A stretch of 64,000 bases of DNA from Lasiodiplodia sp. COLG20 (lineage: Eukaryota; Ascomycota; Dothideomycetes; Botryosphaeriales; Botryosphaeriaceae). The stretch spans positions 1,230,501-1,294,500 of the forward strand of contig VNWV01000009.1 of the NCBI GenBank assembly GCA_009801085.1, read 5' to 3'. Every line of letters starts with the position of its first letter. The first letter of the stretch is position 1. This document shows positions 55,167-64,000 of the stretch, in pieces. Below the pieces are notes generated by a model. That model did not search any database, was not told where the DNA came from, and worked only from the letters and a program-made list of their open reading frames with translations. Position numbers and translations under genes: made by a program.

Positions 55167-56242
55167 CTTGACGGTATGTGGGAGGAAGGGGTATTGGGAG
55201 GGTCAGAAGCACGAATTGGGGTATTGTTGAAGGTAAGGGTGGATTGCAGGCTTTGGGCGGCGCAAGTGGGTGGTGTGGTTGAGCTGCGCTGCCTGGAGAC
55301 GAGACCTGGGCTTTTTACGCGGCGCGTGCGACGCGACATGACGCGCCAGGCGCCAGCCCGCGTGTTCTGCTGGTGGAATCGCCGAAACTCGCCGCCGCAC
55401 TCTTCTCCGCAACACCTACCTCTGACAATTCTCCTGGAATTGGTCGATTCTGGCAGAATATCTACTCATGGCGCAGAGGCTTCTGTCCGGTCCTCTCATC
55501 CTGGGAAAGCAGCACATCTTTCGAGGAAGCCCTCCCTGGCCTGTGCACAGCATTGTGGCCTAAGGCACAACCTGCTGTGAGCCCTGGACCAAATGGCCAA
55601 ACAGCACACCTCAAATCTTCGCCTTCATGTTGCAGTGCTTGGTCTGAATTGAAGAGCCATACAGGACTCGGAATTGTGCCGCACGAGCTCTATCAGCCGA
55701 TCGATGTCATTGAACTAATGACCAGTCCCTGTAATTACGCCTCGCCGTGGTTCTTTGCTCACGCGGAGGCATATATATGCACAGCAACAAGCACAACACG
55801 CGCCCTAGACCTTTTCTACGTGTCTCCTGCGTGACACATTCACGACACGTTTGTTTTTCACAACGTTGCTCCCGTCTTCTGCCTCCACCATCCACCAAGT
55901 CAACACCCTCTGTGGCAGCCAGGCTTTGTCTCAACCCCTCCAACGCCACTTTCTTTGTCTCGATCCTTCTATTCTCAGACACTTAGTCAAAGAAGCGGCA
56001 TCAACAAAGCTTTGTATGCATGATAAATGCCCTGGTCCTCCCTTGGCCCACGAGCCTCAATTGTGCTTGCGGGGTAGCCAGCAATTTCGAGCTCTTCTAA
56101 CAGCTACGCAGGACGTAGTCAAATCGACAACTTCAAAGGATATCTTCGATCCAACTTTCTGCGCCAGCCTCGGTCTCCCATCCAGCAAGTCGCAATCGTC
56201 GCTCGCCAAGTGCAAGCTAACACCTCAGCAGCCCCTGGCAAG
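55167..56242. other. divergent intergenic POL30 / 152-aa gene
   Basis: 1.1 kb containing the PCNA leader and promoter and the leader of the plus-strand gene. No other gene is supported. Confidence 0.5.
55317..55346. promoter_or_regulatory. ACGCG (MCB-like) cluster upstream of POL30
   Basis: Four ACGCG cores in 30 bp: ACGCGG at 55317, GCGCGT at 55322 (reverse orientation), ACGCGA at 55331 and ACGCGC at 55341. They lie about 150-180 bp upstream of the split start codon. None is a perfect ACGCGT, but the CGCG core needed by MBF is present. Confidence 0.5.
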
Positions 56243-56701
56243 ATGCAGTCTACCGCCAACGACAAGAGCGAGGCCTTCGCTCGTAAGCTTTCCAACTTGC
56301 GCCTCAAGATCATGCCGATCTACCCCATGCCTGGCGGTCCACCCCACAAGGACTTTCCGCAGACGATGCTGCAGTTCTACCTTCTCACAGAGGAGCAGCT
56401 CGACTCCATGGCCGCCTACTACTCCCAGAGCACCGTCAATGAGTGGACCAGCCAGTATCCCAGCGTCATGGCCTGGGATGCTGATTTCTTTGCCGATCCT
56501 GCTCTTCCTGAAGCTGAGCGCATCAAGAGCAAGCTCCGCAAATTCGGCAAGTTCATCGGCCTGCGTGGCTGCGACACGCCCATTGAGGAGACTGCAATGC
56601 AGATCAGATTTGCAGAAGCTCGTATCACGCGAGAGATCGAGCAGGCCAAGGAGGCGAAGCGTGCTCATGACAAGACCTGGGGGCGCTGGTACGGCGTCTA
56701 G
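56243..56701 (+). CDS. uncharacterised fungal protein, 152 aa
   Basis: Single exon starting MQSTANDKSEAFARKLSNLR; the frame is open slightly upstream but only to a GTG. A dense, well-composed small globular protein with a Pro-rich turn PIYPMPGGPPHKDFP, then FYLLTEEQLDSMAAYYSQ, a Trp-rich middle (VMAWDADFF), KFIGLRGCDTPIEE and a C-terminal charged helix ending GRWYGV. I do not know its function. The LLTEEQLDSMA segment resembles the LFTEEQLDMLA motif of coiled-coil protein E, but the rest does not align by eye. No signal peptide or transmembrane segment. Cytosolic, probably lineage-conserved. Confidence 0.7.
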   Translation: MQSTANDKSEAFARKLSNLRLKIMPIYPMPGGPPHKDFPQTMLQFYLLTEEQLDSMAAYYSQSTVNEWTSQYPSVMAWDADFFADPALPEAERIKSKLRKFGKFIGLRGCDTPIEETAMQIRFAEARITREIEQAKEAKRAHDKTWGRWYGV

Positions 56702-58212
56702 GCGCACGTGGTGGCCGATTTTCTTCTTGTTCCTCACGCCACGTGGTGGCTTACTCAGGTTGTGAGTCTTTATTCTCCGTCAGCAGCCTTTGTCTGTCCT
56801 CTGTCTAACTTCTTTTTAGTAATTGTCTCGACTTTCCATAGCGTTCTTTCTTTTATGGACATCCAGCATACTAGCGACATTGTCAGCGATTGTGTGCTTG
56901 GCCACAGAATCATGCTTCCTTTATTCACACAATTCCATAGCTTGATTCAATACCCATGCATTTCTTTGAGACTGTCTACCAAATGATCAATGTCTTGGGG
57001 CATGACTGCCTCGTTGCTTGCAGCTTTCGCTCGCCAAAGTGAGGCCAACACATTTCTGATCGCGAGAAGCAGACCGGCAGCTACCGTTAATTGTTATTTC
57101 CTCATGTCGTGGGTAGGTGACGCTATCGTCCGGACGATAGCTTCAAATACCTACATATGTCAATTTTTCTAAGGCAGAGCTGGGGAATAGTTACGCTATA
57201 TTCTACACGGTATTCTTCGCGCTAGCCATCGGCTGCGAGAGGGGGCTGTAAGGACCACCTGTATGAGGGCTGACTCCCTCTTCAACTAACACCACGAACC
57301 CACTCGCCCATGAACGCGCCAACTCATTATCTGTCCAAACACAGCATATAGAACCGAGCAAATACATATCTATATACTCCACCGGCTCATGCTGCATAGC
57401 ACTTGGGACCAAAGTCACACTTTCCGCTCCATTTGTATCCCCGCTTTTCTGCTATCATATCGAGGGGGAAAAGAAAATAAATACCATCACAATCAGATCA
57501 GACACGAAACGACATCCTGCACGTATAAATATATCAATTCATGCCTATCATCGTCGCCATCACATCAACAGCAACGTTGCGAGAAGCCCACCAAAACAAA
57601 GCTCAAGAGGAACAGTAAGGCACAAAGTCCAGACAAACAATCCACATCCATTCCATCCCATCTAACGCCTCAGTCTTTCTCCTCCCGAGCACATACCGTA
57701 CATAGAATCAAATGCTCCGTTCAACATTCGATCATAATCAGACAATCAGGCAACCGGGAGTGTGAGTGGGTAAGTTTTTCCGTTTTTTCAAAAGACAGGG
57801 TATATATGGGACAGTGAAACAGAAGGGACAGGAGAAACAACCGCTGTCGGTCATTCTTCCATCCCGGAGAACCGAGCATCGTCTAGGCGCAATTCCATAA
57901 CCCCCGTCAGACCTTTGCCCCTTTCCCTCTCAGCCAAGACCGCGGAAAAAAAGTAAAGTCCCCGCCCAGCCTTGGCGTAGGACGGGCCAATCCTCGGAGA
58001 CGCTTTTGGAAGGCTTTCACACATGACCTTCCTATTTTCCCTTGCACGCCATTCATGCATAAGGCTCGCGGATCGGAGAGAGGAGCTTCAGGCAAGCGGA
58101 AATTCTGACCGTATTGATCTTGTTCGATCCGGACTCAGGAGGCTACGTGACGGCTCTTCCCCAAGGGAGCAAAACCAAGCAACATCATCAGAATGACTGG
58201 TCCACAATTTCT
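56702..58212. other. convergent intergenic region with palindromic repeat
   Basis: 1.5 kb of AT-rich sequence between converging genes. It holds copy 2 of the palindromic repeat (57109-57154) with shared flanking sequence to about 57240. Short frames only. Confidence 0.55.
57109..57154. repeat. dispersed palindromic repeat, copy 2 (loopless)
   Basis: A 46-nt inverted repeat whose central 20 bases, GCTATCGTCCGGACGATAGC (57122-57141), form a perfect palindrome; the outer arms match at 9 of 13 further positions. It corresponds to copy 1 at 2981-3065 with the 35-nt loop absent. Flanks are also related (CATATGTCAATTTTTCTAAG here, CACATGTAATATTTCCTAAG there). Confidence 0.78.
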
Positions 58213-59556
58213 TTAATAGAGACCGGTATCAGTTTTCGAGGATATCGAGTTGAACAGGAAGAGGGACTGGGCACCTGTGAGAAACTCCTCGCTGTAATTT
58301 GCAAAAGAAGATATAGTCAGCAAGGTGTCTGATGTTGGATTCCAAAGATAGAGAGGGCTCTTGGAAACAGAGAAAAAGGAGGCTCTAGTCCTGGGCCCCA
58401 TCGGCTATGCAGAGAAGGATAAACTTACAAGCTTAGAGTGATATAACCATCACGATCCTCGTCATACTTCTTGAACACATCCGTCATGCGCTTCAAGCTA
58501 ATGCAGGCTTGCACAAACAAATCGAAGCTAATGGCATTCTGGCCACGACGGTCGTACGTGCGGAACAGTATCGCAACGAACTGCGGGCTCAGCCTGTAGC
58601 CAAACGCCACGAGTGCTTCTGAAAACTCGTTGTACGAGATGGAGCCGCTGCGGTCCGTATCGAAGCGGTCGAAAAGTGTACGCCACGCGGCAAGGAAGCC
58701 CCAGAGCCCACTACATATGATAACTTTGCGTCAGAAGGGGCCTAGAAATCCTACAGGCAACCACGGAAAGATGTGACCAGCATACCAGAATTCGTCAAAG
58801 TTGATGGTGCCGGAGCGGTCCGTGTCAAACATCCTGTTTTTCAAATAGTTCATCAGCTTCTCACTGCCCGCGTCTTACCATGAAAAGCTCGCTCTCCTGC
58901 TGGAATGCAGCAAAACGAGCTCCAGAACCAATCATACCTGATCATCATCCGCACCGTGTGCGAGTCAAACGACGTCCAATCGCCATTGACCAGCGCCGAA
59001 CCCAGCTCCCTCTCGCTGAGTTGCCCACTGCGGTTCTTGTCCACGGCACCAAACAGACGCCACAGCGCCTCACGGTCGTTGGGGTCGCGCGGCGGCGCAG
59101 GCGTCGGCGGCGGACGACCGGCCGAGCTCAGCGGCGGGCGCCCGTGGTTGAAGCTGGAGGGCGCAGGCGCCGCCCCGTAATTCTGCGGCGGCGGCGACGC
59201 GTAGCCACCGACACCGCCTCCAGCGCTGCTACCGTGATGGCCGTGTTGCGGCGGGGGAGGCCCGCCGCCGAATCGAGGGCTGTGTTGGCGGCCGTCGTTG
59301 TAGTAGTGCCCGCCGCCGCCGTGGTTGGGCAGTGGGGGCGGCGGCTTGTTGTAGTCGGGCCCGCTGGGGCGCGGCGATGAGTACGAGGGACGCGGGGAAA
59401 TGCGCTGCTGCTGGGCCTGCGACAGCGCGGCGGCGGCCTGCACAAAGGGAGTCTCAGTCAGTAAGTGCTGCCTTCGGAGAGGACGGTGATACGGACCTGG
59501 TCAGGCTCAGCATGCGCGGGCAGCGCGTCGGGATTGTAGCCTTTGTTGTAGGCCAT
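58213..59556 (-). CDS. PEF1: penta-EF-hand calcium-binding protein (ALG-2/Pef1 type)
   Basis: Exons 59556-59497, 59437-58938, 58833-58786, 58710-58429 and 58291-58213 give 322 aa. The first 150 residues are Pro/Gly/His/Gln-rich and disordered, as in Pef1/ALG-2 relatives. Five EF hands follow: DKNRSGQLSERE, DTDRSGTINFDEFC, DTDRSGSISYNEFS, a degenerate YDRRGQNAISFDLF and DEDRDGYITLSFEEF. The FDEFCGLWGFLAAWR linker is typical of the PEF group. Proteins of this group dimerise and bind Pro-rich targets in a calcium-dependent way, with roles in membrane trafficking, polarity and cation stress. Intron 1 has the uncommon donor GTCCGT. The end after FEEFLT (GAQSLFLFNS...) is poorly conserved and the last exon is the least certain. 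Confidence 0.88.
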
Positions 59557-60968
59557 GGTATGAGTGTTCAGAACGCGGAGATGCGGCGCTCGGAAAGGGT
59601 TTCAGGCGGAGGAGGGGTATTTGAGGGATCTAAGGCGGCAAGAGGGCGTTCTTGGGCTTCCTTGGTTCTTGACAGCCCCGTGCGGCTGAACGGTGACCAC
59701 TGCGTTGTCCGGTGCGGTTGGCGGCAGTCACACGGTGGAGCGCGGCGCAAACAGGCGAGTCAATGGAAATCGGTGGGGATCATGCGCTCCTGGCGAAGGA
59801 ACGGATGGCGCGCTCGGTGAGAATATTCTGGTCGATCAGGGATAACGTTAGTGGGCAGCGGCAATGGCAGCGGTCGACGGGTTTGGTGGGGTCGGGCGCG
59901 CAGGGCAGAAGGGCCACCTGCGCGATTCAGTCGCTGTTGGGCGCCGCCTTGGCCTTTGACGTCGTCGACAGACGACCAGCTCTGTGCCGTGCAGCCGCAA
60001 TGCGAATACGACCAGGCCCGGCGGGGGTCTGTGATCTGCTCGGCAGGCTTGGGTGACCGTCGCATGGCGCTTCTCTTGCTCGGACTATATAAGGATACCT
60101 TCTTCCTTCGCGCGCTGCGCCTGCGATGTGCCGTCAGCAGGCGTCGTTCGCTTAAAGCGTCATCCCGTCCAAACCGACGGCTGCCTACATACCTAGCCCT
60201 GGGACGCGTGTTCTCTATGGCGCAGAAAAGCTAGCGAGAAACAAGAACAATCTTGTTCGAGGAAGCACCTGCCGGCCCCGCTGAGCGAGTCCGGTTTACT
60301 CCGGATGTCCCCATGGCTAAAGTACGCCCACTCGCCTGGAGACAAGTCATACACACATGTTCGCCCTGCACTAATCAGACAAAAAAATCCAGGTATCTTT
60401 ACCGATATGATTATCAATCTTGCATGAGTACCACTGTCAGACCACCTTGTGTTCTCGCAACGATGAAAGTTCCGCAATAGACGCGCCCCCGCGTATTTCA
60501 GGTAGAGCTATCTACACATTTCTGTATCAAGGAAAAACAAACAAGAGCAAAAGAAAAGCAAGCCAACCGCCCATAATCGCCGCCAAACACCAGCAACAGA
60601 ACCGCGGACAAACGCCTCACATCCACCCACCTCCAACGCTCTGGACGTCATACCGGGAAAAGAGGGACTATAACCCGTTGCCATCCCCAAAGGGATGAAG
60701 AAGAAGGCCAAGGAGAGAACGAGTGTCGAAACCTCAGGGTATCCAGGAGCAGAGAGCAACTAAATAAAACCATATATCGCGCAAAAAGGGTATGGAAAGA
60801 AGTGAAGGCGACGAACCACCGAGCATAGTACAATCGAAGGCGAGGCAAGACAGTCTAAACAACATCCACATGCCAGACGACTTTTGAGAAACCAGCGTGG
60901 GAATGGAGAACGATGACAAAAAAAAAAAAAGAGGATAATTCACAAATTGGAGATCGGGACGCAAAGCT
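59557..60968. other. intergenic, promoter of PEF1 and 3' flank of rlmA
   Basis: 1.4 kb between two minus-strand genes; no gene recognised. GC-rich near PEF1, AT-rich near the rlmA 3' end. Confidence 0.5.
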
Positions 60969-62767
60969 TCAGGTCTTCACTCGTTTGCTTGCCCCACTGT
61001 CGGAACCTTCGGACGTCTTGCGCTTCCTGTCTTCGGGGTCATCCCGGAAGCTCGGCCCGTTCTGCACTACCGGAGTCTGGAAAGTCAACGGGCTCGGTAG
61101 CATGTTTGAGGAATTGCTGCCGAAGCCCCACTCCGGGTAAAAGCTAGACGGCGAGGGCAGGAGCCCGCCGTCCATAAAGCGACTTGGAAGTGCGGAAATC
61201 GGCGTGTCCATGTTGTCGTTGCGATTGTGTTGAGACGAATTGTTGTTTGCATTGTTGACAGGAGGAGCGGGCCTGGCGAACGGGTTTGGTGGTCCAGTTG
61301 CCCCAGCACTGAGTAGAGCACTCGCACTAGGTGACGGCGGAGGTAAAACCACGCCAGAAGCATTTGACGTTTCGTTGCTACCTCTCGCTGGAGTTGGCCC
61401 TGTTGTGCTGGGGTCCTTGGGGGAGCCAGAAGCGTGCGTGTTCTCCGCCTCCGAGTGTTCGTCGGGAATCTGAACCTTGAGCCGAGGACGTTTGGCATCG
61501 GTAGCTACGCTGCTGGTCCGTGTGGGAGGCGGAATGTTTGGCAATGACGAAGTGGATGCGGTCCTTTGCGGCTGATTAGGGAGCGACGTGGGAGTGGGCT
61601 GCTGTGGTGAAACGTGATTCTGCTTTCCAATCGATGCAACATCAATGGACTGCGGCCTCTCCATGTGAGGTGCCGGTTCAGCCTTCACTGGTTCCGCCGC
61701 GGTTGTGCTGGGCCCCCAATGTTGGGCAAGCAGCGATCTGCTGTCGTCGATTGGAGTGAAGATACTCTGGTTCTTGGCGGCTGCGGGAAGAGGCTTCGGT
61801 TGCGGCATCGGAGGGCTCTGGAAATTGTGCTGTTCAGGCTGCGGCGGCGAGGGGACTACAGAAGCTTGACGCGGCGGTTCCGGTTGAGGCTGAGAGAAAG
61901 CCGGGGGCATTGACGGTCTGCGCTGATCTTGCATGTATACCTGCTGGACCTGGGTATGCGGTGGTGGGTGCGAGTAGGAGGGTTGCGGCGGGTGCGGAGG
62001 ACCCGGAGGGCCTTGAGGCGGCATGCCTTGGGGCGGTCCTGTATAGAATGGCGGGTTCGGCCTGTACGCGTAGCCGTTCTGCGGAGGAGGAGCCGGCTGA
62101 GGGGGGTAGGGCTGGGGAGGGGCAAGATTGGAGCTGGTCCTGCGAATATGCGCGCGGGAGTTCGGACGCGAGATGTTCTGGGGCTGGGGAGAGGCGCGGT
62201 GGTGGAAAGGCATGCCGTTTGGTATGGGCGGTGACCCAGATGGCGTCGCATGGCGGATGTGTTGAAATTGTTGGTTCTGTAGAGGGTGAGGCATCATCAT
62301 GGCATGCTCCGGTGGCGAGTTTGAGCCCTGCTGCTGTGCGTGTGCGTCGTCCTCGGCCTCCTCGTCTTCATCGCCCTCAGCCTTGCCCATGAAGTCTTCG
62401 GGGCCCTTGTGTTCGTGTGCGCCGCCATACTGGATGAGCGTTAGTAGATGCGGGACAAAATTCGGGGGCTGGGCGGACAACCCGACGCACATATTGATAT
62501 CTCCCGATGGTCTCGTTGATGTCGCCGGAGGAGAACTCATACAACTTCTTGTTGTGGCCAAAAATAATGACGGCCACGTCAACGGAGCACAGGACGGAAA
62601 GCTCGTGGGCCTTCTTGAAAAGGCCGCCTTTGCGCTTGAGAAAGGTGCTGCAGGAGTCGCGGGTTAGCGTGGGCGATTGAAACCATTGCACACAGGCGGA
62701 CGGGCACATACACAGAGCGGTTCCTGTCGTCCTTGATGGCCTTGATCTCGATCTTTCGGCGACCCAT
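60969..62767 (-). CDS. rlmA: MADS-box (SRF/MEF2-like) transcription factor, Rlm1/RlmA type
   Basis: Exons 62767-62712, 62647-62491 and 62429-60969 give 557 aa. The DNA-binding MADS box is residues 1 to about 60: [20 protein letters not shown], then [40 protein letters not shown]. The following [20 protein letters not shown] and PEDF are specific to fungal Rlm1/RlmA/Smp1. The rest is Pro/Gln/Ser/His-rich activation-type sequence, with conserved [11 protein letters not shown] and a basic tail ([20 protein letters not shown]). Rlm1/RlmA acts downstream of the cell-wall-integrity MAP kinase Slt2/MpkA and controls wall-synthesis genes; that role is inferred. SP/TP sites are frequent. Two MEF2-like sites lie in its own upstream region. 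Confidence 0.94.
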
Positions 62768-64000
62768 GGTGATGCGACAGCGTTTACGGGGTGCGCATAG
62801 AACGCGTACGCGTGGTGGTGGAGGATTCGAGGGATCTCGGCGACGAGCGACGCGTCTTGGCGGAGGTCAGGTCGAGTGGGCGCTTTGTTCGTTGGTGGAG
62901 ACGCACGGGGACCAAGCAGGGCGCCGACGGCAGTGGCGACCGTTATGTATGCGCGAAGCTTGGAGGGTTTTAGGGCGTGATGAGCGGTGGTGGGATGCGG
63001 CTCTCGAGCAGGGCCGGTGACAAGAGAGCTCAGGTTTCGCGGCTGGCGGGTCTGCTGCTTCTATTAATAAATTAGAGGGAGAGAAGGTGCCGAGCCATCG
63101 GACATGCAGGCCTCGCGGCCTAGCCCACACCAGGCGAATTTGAGTTAATTATGGGGGCACTAGTCCCCGGCGAGGCAATTATGCGGCAATCCAGCGTCTG
63201 CCAGCCCGCTGCCCGCCGCTCGCTCGCCCGTGGTCCACAGACACGCGACTTTAGCCGGACAGGAATCAATATTGTCTGATAGGGGCTGTACAGTGATGCA
63301 GACCTGCCATGTCTCGCGCGACGGCAGCTGGCTGGCTGCGACGCAGCAGGGTCCGGCGCGCGGGCGGGGCACACCTGAAGCACCTATTAGCCGACTGGAA
63401 ATGACGATGGACGAAATGGGCTAAGGCCCCTGAAGCCGGAGCATCTCTATGCCATGCTGACATACCACGCTGGTCAAGGCAGCCGGCGACGTAGTGCAAC
63501 CCTTCCGCCTGCTGCTTCTTCAGGCAGGCCTCCACCCTTGCGCGAGCCCGCGCTCCGCCAATCACCCGCCCGCCCCGTCTCAGCAGCCTGAGCCCTCGCC
63601 CATACCGCTGTCCCGCCCTTCAGACGAAAGACGGGCTGCGCAGCCTTCCAGCACCGGCGCCCGCGCCAGCGCCAGCGCCAGCTCCACAGCTTCCAGCGCT
63701 GCAGGAACAGCGCGGGAACGGTGCCGGCGGACGTCAGAACCTACTGCGCGGACGGCTCCCCGTTCCCCTCACAAACGGCCCCGAGTGACGTGCAGATGAG
63801 ACAGGCTGCCCAAGGAACGGCGGCGGCGGCGGCCATCGATAAGGTGGGCAAGCCCGCGCATCTGGGATCGATAATGTTTAGCGTGGCCTGCAAGCGGGAG
63901 CGATTCACGATCCGTCCTCCCCGGATGTGGCTGGAGACCCTCAGCACGCAAGGCCGGCGCTTAGGGTCTCTAAAAATAACTCGCCGACAGACCAGCTACA
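62768..64000. other. upstream region of rlmA, no gene supported
   Basis: 1.2 kb to the window end. Near-consensus MEF2/Rlm1 sites, CTATTAATAA at 63061-63070 and CTAAAAATAA at 63970-63979, each match CTA(A/T)4TAG at nine of ten bases. A short GCCAGC repeat lies near 63664-63684. Confidence 0.5.

Noticed and set aside
1..64000. CRISPR arrays, operons, bacterial-type terminators or ribosome binding sites
   Set aside because: The window is eukaryotic (spliceosomal introns, intron-bearing tRNA); no regularly spaced repeats were seen.

Overview
This is a window of nuclear genome from a filamentous ascomycete (Pezizomycotina; a Dothideomycete is my guess, not shown). The reasons are short GT-AG introns of about 50-120 bp in most genes, an intron-bearing tRNA-Asp, and a set of recognisable fungal proteins: LSm2, eIF3d, a Reg1-type PP1 regulator, ELMO, CLIP-170, dUTPase, pyridoxal kinase, PCNA, a penta-EF-hand protein and an Rlm1/RlmA MADS-box factor. 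All products were named by reading translations; no database search was run.

Layout. 0.3-2.6 kb: tRNA-Asp(GUC) and a small VOC/glyoxalase-fold gene. 2.6-5.0 kb: AT-rich, gene-poor DNA with one copy of a palindromic repeat and a decayed reading frame. 5.0-9.1 kb: four tandem same-strand genes (called A-D here) of an unrecognised family of small coiled-coil proteins. Two more members (E, F) lie at 29.6-31.3 kb. 9.7-17.5 kb: LSM2, a membrane ectonucleotide pyrophosphatase/phosphodiesterase, an unrecognised 520-residue protein, and eIF3d. 18.0-19.4 kb: a short-chain dehydrogenase with two in-frame stops (pseudogene). 21.8-27.4 kb: a small secreted Kex2-type precursor and a large protein with a methyltransferase domain. 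31.8-32.9 kb: ribulose-phosphate 3-epimerase, with a 52-base G tract in its first intron. 32.9-41.4 kb: more than 8 kb with no gene I can support. 41.4-62.8 kb: a gene-dense housekeeping and regulatory block (REG1, ELMO, CLIP-170, DUT1, BUD16, POL30, an unrecognised 152-residue protein, PEF1, rlmA).

How the genes relate. There are no operons. DUT1 and POL30 both serve DNA replication and both carry ACGCG (MCB-type) motifs upstream, which suggests S-phase co-regulation. The six coiled-coil genes share one architecture: a charged coiled-coil exon 1, one intron at the same place just before a [KR]-[YC] pair, and a helical exon 2 with a motif of the form [FLI]-[STN]-x(2)-[EK]-[LI]-x(2)-L. Most also have an E-box 135-176 bp before the ATG. 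This family is the best candidate here for an undescribed system.
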